From NCBI GenBank assembly GCA_905480385.1, contig CAJQQC010000091.1, forward strand, positions 1-44,848: a stretch of 44,848 bases of DNA. Direction: 5' to 3'. Position numbers and translations under genes: made by a program. The notes below the pieces were generated by a model. That model had not been told where the DNA came from and ran no database searches. It saw only the letters and a program-made list of their open reading frames with translations. Positions within the stretch are counted from its first letter, which is position 1. Each line of letters opens with the position of its first letter. Positions 39,038 to 44,848 of the stretch are shown piece by piece. This stretch comes from an uncultured Winogradskyella sp. (GTDB lineage: Bacteria; Bacteroidota; Bacteroidia; Flavobacteriales; Flavobacteriaceae).

Positions 39038-40681
39038 ATGAAAAATAAATTACTCTGTTTGTTTCTATTGTTACATATAATTACATCTAACTCACAAAAC
39101 ACCGTTGGAACCACATTTATCACTGAAGATGTTTATGATGCTTTCACTTTAATTAGTGCTAATACCAAAGCGTATCTTATAAATAATTGTGGCGAAGTCG
39201 TTAATGAATGGACTAGTGCATACATTCCAGGAAATGCTGTTTATTTACTAACAAATGGAAATTTGCTTAGGGCAGGTCGTGTCCAAGATAACAGTAGTGA
39301 TATTGTGTTTGGTGGTCAAGGAGGAATTGTCGAGTTATTTGATTGGGACGGAAATCTAATATGGTCCTTCCTTTACAATTCTAATCAAGAACGACAACAT
39401 CATGATGTATTCCCTATGCCTAACGGAAATGTTTTGATACTTGCGGCAACTGTCATTTCTTCTGCAGAAGCAATTTTAGCTGGACGAGATCCAAATAGTT
39501 TACCAGAAAATCGATTATATAATGAGCAAATTATTGAAGTAGAACCTATTGGTACAAATCAAGCTAATATTGTTTGGGAGTGGAATGTAAAAGATCACCT
39601 TATTCAAGATATAGATAATTCTAAAGATAATTTTGGTGATGTATCTATGAATCCAGGAAAATTAGACATTAACTTTTTAAATGGTGGATCTGGCACTGCT
39701 AACTGGTTACATTTTAATTCGATTCAATATGACGAGATCCTTAACCAAATTGTTATAAGCAGTCGCAATTTAAGTGAAATCTATATCATAGATCATTCCA
39801 CCACAACCACTGAAGCTGCTACAAGTAGCGGAGGAACTTATGGCAAAGGTGGTGACTTTTTGTACCGTTGGGGAAACCCTCAATCATATAGACAAGGATC
39901 TGAAGCGGACCGCATCTTGTATGGACAACACTACCCGCATTATATCTCTCAAGGATTAAACGATGAGGGTAAACTTATACTTTTTAATAATGGCAGAGAT
40001 CGTACACCCTCTTTTTCCGAGGTTATGATTATTGAACCTCCAGCAACCATTCCTGGTTTTTACAATTATACGCCAAATACAGCTTTTGGTCCAACCAATG
40101 CAGACTATATTTACGAAGATCAATCGGCATCACCATCACCTTTTTATTCTTCGATAGTAAGCAGCGCTCAGCGTTTACCTAACGGAAACACCCTAATCTG
40201 CGAAGGGCAATTTGGTGAAATTTTTGAGATTGACAGTAACGATAATAAAGTTTGGGAATACATTAATCCCGTTCATAACCTTAATGGCAATATTTCTTCT
40301 CAAGGTGATCCTCCACCTGGAGTCAACATTTTATTTAGAGCTATAAAATATGCACCAGATTTCCCAGCGTTCATAGGTAGAGATCTTACACCTGAGATGC
40401 CAATCGAAATAAATCCTGACATTTCTTCCTGTTTATTAGCACTTTCAAATGAAAATTTTGATTTATCCATAACAATATACCCTGTTCCTACTCAAGATTT
40501 CATAAATATAGAATCGACCATTTCAATAGATAAAATTGAAATTTACACTATCACTGGAAGTAAAATTATCGAAAGAAGAAACTCAAATAAAGTTGACCTT
40601 CGTACATTAGAAAAAGGAATGTATTTAATTAAAATACACAGTAAAGGAAATACAATGAGTAAAAAAATAATTAAACAATAA
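39038..40681 (+). CDS. Secreted arylsulfotransferase-like protein with T9SS sorting domain
   Basis: The 547-aa product has a signal peptide (1-20, ending NSQ). The body is a beta-propeller-like ASST domain (about 28-450) with repeated NGN[VTL]L and WxW/W-D blades, HHDVFPMPNGN (His 121-122), WLHFNSIQYD (His 225, the ASST HxNS motif) and YGQHYPHY (His 298, 301). Known ASSTs pass sulfate through a histidine. Residues about 479-547 form a Por-type (type IX) C-terminal sorting domain (YPVPTQDFINIES, GMYLIKIHSKGNTMSKKIIK). It should cross the outer membrane by T9SS. Donor and acceptor are unknown, and catalytic His identity is inferred. Confidence 0.8.
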   Translation: MKNKLLCLFLLLHIITSNSQNTVGTTFITEDVYDAFTLISANTKAYLINNCGEVVNEWTSAYIPGNAVYLLTNGNLLRAGRVQDNSSDIVFGGQGGIVELFDWDGNLIWSFLYNSNQERQHHDVFPMPNGNVLILAATVISSAEAILAGRDPNSLPENRLYNEQIIEVEPIGTNQANIVWEWNVKDHLIQDIDNSKDNFGDVSMNPGKLDINFLNGGSGTANWLHFNSIQYDEILNQIVISSRNLSEIYIIDHSTTTTEAATSSGGTYGKGGDFLYRWGNPQSYRQGSEADRILYGQHYPHYISQGLNDEGKLILFNNGRDRTPSFSEVMIIEPPATIPGFYNYTPNTAFGPTNADYIYEDQSASPSPFYSSIVSSAQRLPNGNTLICEGQFGEIFEIDSNDNKVWEYINPVHNLNGNISSQGDPPPGVNILFRAIKYAPDFPAFIGRDLTPEMPIEINPDISSCLLALSNENFDLSITIYPVPTQDFINIESTISIDKIEIYTITGSKIIERRNSNKVDLRTLEKGMYLIKIHSKGNTMSKKIIKQ

Positions 40682-40698
40682 AATAAATTTTACTACTT

Positions 40699-40729
40699 AA
40701 AAACCACCTCAAAACAAGGTGGTTTTTTT
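40699..40729 (+). terminator. Intrinsic terminator after the arylsulfotransferase gene
   Basis: AAAAACCACCT pairs with AGGTGGTTTTT (11 bp, 7-nt loop), followed by T7. It lies 17 nt past the stop and 14 nt before the rlmB start. Confidence 0.85.
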
Positions 40730-40730
40730 A

Positions 40731-40738
40731 TACCTTAG
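40731..40738 (+). promoter_or_regulatory. -7-like element 4 nt before rlmB
   Basis: TACCTTAG then CGGC and the ATG. One base differs from TAnnTTTG. It is wedged between the terminator T run and the start codon, so any message from it would be leaderless or nearly so. Confidence 0.3.
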
Positions 40739-40742
40739 CGGC

Positions 40743-41477
40743 ATGAAAAACGAGACCACCATATTTGGACTACGCGCTATTATTGAAGCTATAAATTCTG
40801 AAGAGCAAATCGATAAAATTTTTCTTCAAAAAGGAATGCGTGGTGAACTATTTCAAGAGCTTGAGCAAGTCATTCGTCAAGCAAGAATAAACGCATCATA
40901 TGTCCCAGCAGAAAAACTGAATCATTTATCAAAAGGTAATCATCAAGGTGCTGTTGCTCAGATTTCGCCAGTAGCATTTTATGACATTGAAGATTTAGTT
41001 ATTAATACTATTGAATCGGGCAAGACACCCTTGTTCCTTTTATTAGATCAATTAAGTGATGTACGCAACTTTGGCGCTATTGTCAGAACAGCTGAATGTA
41101 CAGGTGTTTCAGGAATTATTATCCAGAAAAAAGGTGGTGCACCAATAAATGGAGATGCCATTAAAACAAGTGCAGGTGCTGTTTTTAAGATTCCTATTTG
41201 TAAGGTAGACCATATTAAAGACGCTGTATTTCATATGCAAGCCTCAGGTATTAAAGTTATAGCAGCAACTGAAAAGGCTAAGGATTTTATTTACGAAATT
41301 TCTTTAAATGAACCTTGTGCAATAATTATGGGTTCTGAAGGTCGCGGTATTAATCCATCCGTTTTAAAAGCTGCGGACGAAAAGGCAAAACTTCCTATTT
41401 TAGGAGAAATTGAATCATTAAACGTATCCGTAGCCTGCGGTGCTTTTTTATACGAAGCTGTAAGACAGAGATTATAA
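40743..41477 (+). CDS. rlmB: 23S rRNA (guanosine-2'-O-)-methyltransferase RlmB / SpoU family
   Basis: The start is ATG 40743 (MKNETTIFGLRAIIEAI); the earlier in-frame ATG at 40719 lies inside the terminator. The 244-aa SPOUT methyltransferase has an N-terminal substrate-binding domain (about 1-80), then motif 1 DQLSDVRNFGAIVRTAE, motif 2 IIMGSEGRGI and motif 3 LGEIESLNVSVACGAFLYE, which form the SAM-binding knot. RlmB methylates G2251 in E. coli; the exact nucleotide here is inferred. Confidence 0.88.
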   Translation: MKNETTIFGLRAIIEAINSEEQIDKIFLQKGMRGELFQELEQVIRQARINASYVPAEKLNHLSKGNHQGAVAQISPVAFYDIEDLVINTIESGKTPLFLLLDQLSDVRNFGAIVRTAECTGVSGIIIQKKGGAPINGDAIKTSAGAVFKIPICKVDHIKDAVFHMQASGIKVIAATEKAKDFIYEISLNEPCAIIMGSEGRGINPSVLKAADEKAKLPILGEIESLNVSVACGAFLYEAVRQRL

Positions 41478-41482
41478 CAAAA

Positions 41483-42247
41483 TCATTCTTCTTCAGAAGC
41501 GCTTTTAAAAATATAATTTATTTGGATTTTAGACTTCTCTGATTTAGAGTCGACTTCAGGTTCAAAATCATCTTTAACTGCCTCTGATTCTATTTCTATA
41601 AAATTTCCATTCTCATCAAAATGCTTCATAAATGGATCATCGTCTTCGTTATAAGTTTCGGTCTCCCATAAGTATTTTTCTGGTTTTGCAACTTTACTTC
41701 TAAATAACAAGGCAAAAACAAAGCCCGTAATTAAACCACTTAAATGTCCTTCCCAAGACATACCGTCTTTTATTGGAAACACATACCAAATCATACTTCC
41801 ATATAAAAAAACAATAATTAAAGATAGCGCTATTAATCGATAATGCTTTGCAAAAATGCCTTTAAAAAACATAAAACTAACCAACATATATATGACACCA
41901 CTTGCACCAATATGATTACCTGTCTTTCCTATAAACCATGTTAATAATCCTGAAACTACAATTCCAAAAAACAAAACGCGCCAAGCTATATTTTTATAAA
42001 AATAAAATAGCGCCATTGACAGTATTAATAACGGGATTGAGTTATTGTACAAATGACTTACATCTGAATGCAGAAATGGACTTGTAAATATCCCTAAAAG
42101 ACCTTCCGTTTTTTGAGGGTAAATCCCAAAATGTCTTATACCGGAATCGATACGTACTTGATACCAAAACACCAACCAAATAGAAAACACTAAAATTAAA
42201 GGATATACTATGACTGAAGTAGAATATTTGAATTGATGTTGATTCAT
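41483..42247 (-). CDS. Rhomboid-family intramembrane serine protease
   Basis: The best start is ATG 42247 (MNQHQFKYSTSV); the longer frame to 42310 passes through the rarA promoter. The 254-aa protein has about six membrane segments, HLYNNSIPL (oxyanion/loop region, about 65), HIGASGVIYM with nucleophile Ser 116 and GHLSGLITGF with catalytic His 168. The last 70 residues form an acidic, low-complexity cytoplasmic tail. Substrates are unknown. It is divergent from rarA, with an exact -7 element only 3 nt before its ATG. Confidence 0.85.
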   Translation of the reverse strand: MNQHQFKYSTSVIVYPLILVFSIWLVFWYQVRIDSGIRHFGIYPQKTEGLLGIFTSPFLHSDVSHLYNNSIPLLILSMALFYFYKNIAWRVLFFGIVVSGLLTWFIGKTGNHIGASGVIYMLVSFMFFKGIFAKHYRLIALSLIIVFLYGSMIWYVFPIKDGMSWEGHLSGLITGFVFALLFRSKVAKPEKYLWETETYNEDDDPFMKHFDENGNFIEIESEAVKDDFEPEVDSKSEKSKIQINYIFKSASEEE

Positions 42248-42250
42248 ACA

Positions 42251-42258
42251 CAAATTTA
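42251..42258 (-). promoter_or_regulatory. -7 element 3 nt before the rhomboid ATG
   Basis: On the minus strand TAAATTTG, an exact TAnnTTTG, then TGT and the ATG. The predicted start of transcription is at or inside the first codon, so the transcript would be leaderless. Confidence 0.45.
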
Positions 42259-42320
42259 AGATAAGTTGACAAAATTCTAGCCAAGCAGGATTAATATGAA
42301 AAATTGTCACTCCGATTTTG

Positions 42321-42328
42321 TAATTTTA
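42321..42328 (+). promoter_or_regulatory. -7-like element 4 nt before rarA
   Basis: TAATTTTA then ACCT and the ATG. It is the same arrangement as at pyrE and rlmB. Confidence 0.3.
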
Positions 42329-42332
42329 ACCT

Positions 42333-43610
42333 ATGAATATCCCACTAGCAGAACGCCTTCGACCTAAATCATTGAGCGATTATATAAGTCAGACACATTT
42401 GGTTGGGAAAGACGGTGCGCTCTTTCAGCAAATAAAAAGTGGAGTTATTCCTTCTTTAATTTTGTGGGGTCCACCAGGTATTGGTAAAACAACTTTAGCA
42501 AATATTATTGCTAATGAATCTGAACGCCCTTTCTTTAAGCTAAGCGCAATAAATTCTGGTGTAAAAGAGATAAGAGAAGTTATAGACAAAGCCAAAAAAA
42601 GTGGTGGTTTATTCACAGCTAAAAATCCAATTCTTTTTATAGACGAAATCCATAGATTTAGTAAATCACAACAAGATTCTTTGTTAGAAGCTGTCGAAAA
42701 AGGTTGGGTAACCTTGATAGGTGCCACAACGGAAAATCCCAGTTTTGAGGTAATTGCTGCACTACTCTCTCGCTGTCAAGTTTATATTTTAAACTCTTTT
42801 AGTAAAGATGATTTAGAAGCTTTATTAAAGCGTGCCATGACAGAGGATGAATTGCTCTCTAAAAAGAAAATAAGACTTAAAGAAACTGAGGCTTTGTTGA
42901 GATTATCTGGTGGTGATGCAAGAAAATTACTTAATATTTTTGAACTCATTGTAACATCTTACGACAAAGATAAAATTACAATTACTAACGAAACTGTTTT
43001 AAAACAGGTACAAACCAATACTGCCAGATATGATAAAACTGGCGAACAGCACTACGATATAATTTCGGCATTTATAAAGTCTATTAGAGGTAGTGACCCA
43101 AATGCTGCTGTTTATTATTTAGCACGAATGATTGAAGGTGGCGAAGATGTAAAATTTATCGCTAGAAGACTTCTCATTTTAGCAAGTGAAGACATTGGTA
43201 ATGCAAACCCAACTGCACTGGTAATTGCCAACAATACATTTCAAGCTGTTTCAGTGATTGGTAATCCAGAATCACGCATCATTCTTAGTCAGTGTGTGAC
43301 GTATTTGGCAAGTTCTCCCAAGAGTAATGCAGCTTATGAAGCTATTGGTAAAGCACAGCAACTGGTTAAAGAAACAGGAGATTTATCTGTACCTGTAGCC
43401 TTGAGAAATGCACCAACAAAATTGATGAAAGAAATTGGTTATGGAGATGCTTACAAGTACTCTCATGACTATGAAAACAACTTTGCAGAACAAGAATTTT
43501 TACCTAAAAAAATTAGTAATACCAGATTGTATTCTCCGGGAAACAATGCTAGAGAAAACGCTCAAAGACAATATTTAAAACAACTTTGGAAAGAAAAATA
43601 TGGATATTAA
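42333..43610 (+). CDS. rarA: Replication-associated recombination protein A (RarA/MgsA, AAA+ ATPase)
   Basis: The 425-aa clamp-loader-related ATPase acts at stalled replication forks. Walker A is GPPGIGKT (46-53), Walker B ILFIDEIHRF (100-109), sensor-1 GATTENPSFEV, the arginine-finger region and the sensor-2 GGDARKLLN. The C-terminal MgsA tetramerisation domain has SIRGSDPNAAVYYLARMIEG and DIGNANPTAL. Length is normal. Its stop overlaps the next gene tail to tail. Confidence 0.94.
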   Translation: MNIPLAERLRPKSLSDYISQTHLVGKDGALFQQIKSGVIPSLILWGPPGIGKTTLANIIANESERPFFKLSAINSGVKEIREVIDKAKKSGGLFTAKNPILFIDEIHRFSKSQQDSLLEAVEKGWVTLIGATTENPSFEVIAALLSRCQVYILNSFSKDDLEALLKRAMTEDELLSKKKIRLKETEALLRLSGGDARKLLNIFELIVTSYDKDKITITNETVLKQVQTNTARYDKTGEQHYDIISAFIKSIRGSDPNAAVYYLARMIEGGEDVKFIARRLLILASEDIGNANPTALVIANNTFQAVSVIGNPESRIILSQCVTYLASSPKSNAAYEAIGKAQQLVKETGDLSVPVALRNAPTKLMKEIGYGDAYKYSHDYENNFAEQEFLPKKISNTRLYSPGNNARENAQRQYLKQLWKEKYGY

Positions 43611-44548
43611 AATTTAATATTTAGTAGTTTTTTAGTATCGTTTTCTGAATAAAACCAAGAATTACCTTCTTTAAAAACTATAGCATTTTTACCTTTTACT
43701 GTATATACATTTGGTGCTGCAGTTTTTAAGATAACCATCACAACTTTTGGAGTAACATTCACAAGTTGAAACCCTTTTTCTGTTGGTTGTGCATAGAGTA
43801 TATCTGATTGTGTTTCTGATTTTTTCTTTTCTTCAGCAATTTCCTTTATTTCCTGCTCTTTCTTTGCTTTAGCTTCTGCTGAAAGTTTTTTATTCTCAAT
43901 TTTCAATCTATATCTTTCAGCTTTTATTTCTTTATCAGTTTCAGCTGCTTCTATCTTAGCTTTTTCTGTAGCTTTCTGTAGTTTTAAATTTTCAACTTCT
44001 TTTTTTAAGCGCACCACTTCTGCCTTAGCTTTTTCGGCTTCAACATTATTAACAGCTTCAGCTTTTGAAGCAACAGTAGATCGGTATTTGATTTTTTTTG
44101 CACCTTCTGAATCAGGATTGTACTTATAGTTTAAAAATTTGACACTTTCAAAAGCGTCACGTATGGCAATGGGATATGCTTTCTTAAAATCCTTCTCCTT
44201 AGTTTTACCAAAACTTGACAAGAATATTTGATTACCATAACAATCTTTGAGCTCTATCTGTAACTTAGTAGAAAAAAGACCTTTTGCTTTTAAGACATCC
44301 GCATACATTGCTAAGCAACGGTTATTAAACAAGTCTTTTGGTAATTCTTCTTCATCAAAAACTGCTATAAATCCATTACTGTTAAATAAGTGTCTAGTTA
44401 GTGAGTTAACTCTGTATTTGTCTTTTCCTTTTACAAAATCGAACTGTAAAGGCACAACTACATATTTATAATCATTTAGGTTTTTCTGTGAAAATGCACT
44501 TAATCCTACTAATAAAACTAAAACAATAAAAGCTAATCTCTTAAACAT
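43607..44548 (-). CDS. Secreted coiled-coil protein of unknown function
   Basis: The 313-aa protein has a signal peptide (1-20, ending SAFSQ) and no lipobox. It has an N-terminal domain (about 22-148, with LNDYKYVVVPLQFDFVKGKD and a Cys pair, 78 and 103). A Lys/Glu/Ala-rich coiled coil follows (about 160-246), then a short C-terminal globular end (about 255-313, VYTVKGKNAIVFKEGNSWFY). I recall similar proteins annotated hypothetical in Flavobacteriia but no function. It lies tail to tail with rarA (4-nt overlap) and 51 nt downstream of the HAD gene, same strand, so may be cotranscribed with it. Confidence 0.6.
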   Translation of the reverse strand: MFKRLAFIVLVLLVGLSAFSQKNLNDYKYVVVPLQFDFVKGKDKYRVNSLTRHLFNSNGFIAVFDEEELPKDLFNNRCLAMYADVLKAKGLFSTKLQIELKDCYGNQIFLSSFGKTKEKDFKKAYPIAIRDAFESVKFLNYKYNPDSEGAKKIKYRSTVASKAEAVNNVEAEKAKAEVVRLKKEVENLKLQKATEKAKIEAAETDKEIKAERYRLKIENKKLSAEAKAKKEQEIKEIAEEKKKSETQSDILYAQPTEKGFQLVNVTPKVVMVILKTAAPNVYTVKGKNAIVFKEGNSWFYSENDTKKLLNIKF

Positions 44549-44599
44549 GACTCTTTTTTTATCTGGTAAATATAACTTTTGTTTTATTAAAATATTGGG

Positions 44600-44848
44600 C
44601 TAGAATAAATCTTTAAGTGCGCTCAAATGTGTAATACGTTGATAGCTGTCATTATAATCTGAATTTTTGTAGTCAAAATATAAGGCCTGCATACCCACAT
44701 CAATAGCACCTTTAATATCTGCTTCTAGACTATCACCAATCATTACACTATGCTCTGGTTTAGCATTAGCCAAGTCCATTGCGAAATTAAAAATTTTAGG
44801 ATTGGGTTTCTTTACACCAACCATCTCAGAATTAGTTACTGTATTAAA
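44600..44848 (-). CDS. HAD-family phosphatase, YjjG-like, C-terminal part (cut by window end)
   Basis: The frame is open to the window edge (upstream reads FNTVTNSEMVGVKKPNPKIF), so the N-terminus with DxD nucleophile lies outside. The HAD motif III lysine (VKKPNPKIF) and motif IV GDSLEADIKGAIDVGM are present. It resembles noncanonical pyrimidine nucleotidase YjjG and related 5'-nucleotidases. Only about 83 residues are visible. Confidence 0.75.
   Translation of the reverse strand, partial: FNTVTNSEMVGVKKPNPKIFNFAMDLANAKPEHSVMIGDSLEADIKGAIDVGMQALYFDYKNSDYNDSYQRITHLSALKDLF

Noticed and set aside
40719..40742. Earlier rlmB ATG
   Set aside because: It lies within the terminator stem of the previous gene.
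42248..42310. Longer rhomboid start
   Set aside because: The added residues run back through the divergent promoter; MNQHQ at 42247 fits the -7 element.

Overview
The window is a chromosomal segment of a marine-type Flavobacteriia (Bacteroidota). It is AT-rich, shows Bacteroidota-style -7 promoter elements (TAnnTTTG) with hardly any Shine-Dalgarno sequences, has a type IX secretion sorting domain, and carries the flavobacterial gene order rpsL-rpsG-fusA-rpsJ / rplC...rplQ / carA / eno / gltA. I cannot name the genus from sequence alone.

Left part (1-15.5 kb). At the left edge lies a truncated 5' fragment of argS (arginyl-tRNA synthetase). It runs directly into the out-of-frame 3' part of another gene, probably a polysaccharide glycosyltransferase, which looks like a recombination junction. 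After a 480-bp gene-poor stretch come an orphan TPR sensor histidine kinase, a CtlX-like guanidino-group-modifying enzyme, an M14 peptidase lipoprotein and a Nudix protein. Next are pyrE, an SRPBCC protein, birA, rsfS-ftsH and a membrane-lipid operon (LUD protein, cdsA, psd, acyl-CoA-binding protein), followed by an Old Yellow Enzyme relative and a second arginine-deiminase-fold protein.

Middle (15.5-37.1 kb), all on the minus strand. The str/S10/spc/alpha superoperon runs from rpsL to rplQ with a good promoter at 37136-37166. It has a perfect 12-bp stem-loop between rpsJ and rplC, an internal promoter candidate before rpsD, and a clear terminator after rplQ. carA, eno and gltA follow as separate units, each ended by its own intrinsic terminator and each with a palindrome upstream of its start. 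rpmJ (38 aa) and rpmD (59 aa) are short genes found by direct reading.

Right part (37.3-44.8 kb). Here lie an Omp85/BamA-like outer-membrane protein, a T9SS-secreted arylsulfotransferase-like protein, rlmB, a rhomboid protease, rarA, a secreted coiled-coil protein of unknown function, and the C-terminal end of a YjjG-like HAD phosphatase.

Most of the window is housekeeping. I see no defence system, CRISPR array, transposase, tRNA or rRNA gene. The most unusual items are the argS/glycosyltransferase junction, a set of very-short-leader or leaderless starts, and several perfect palindromes in promoter regions.
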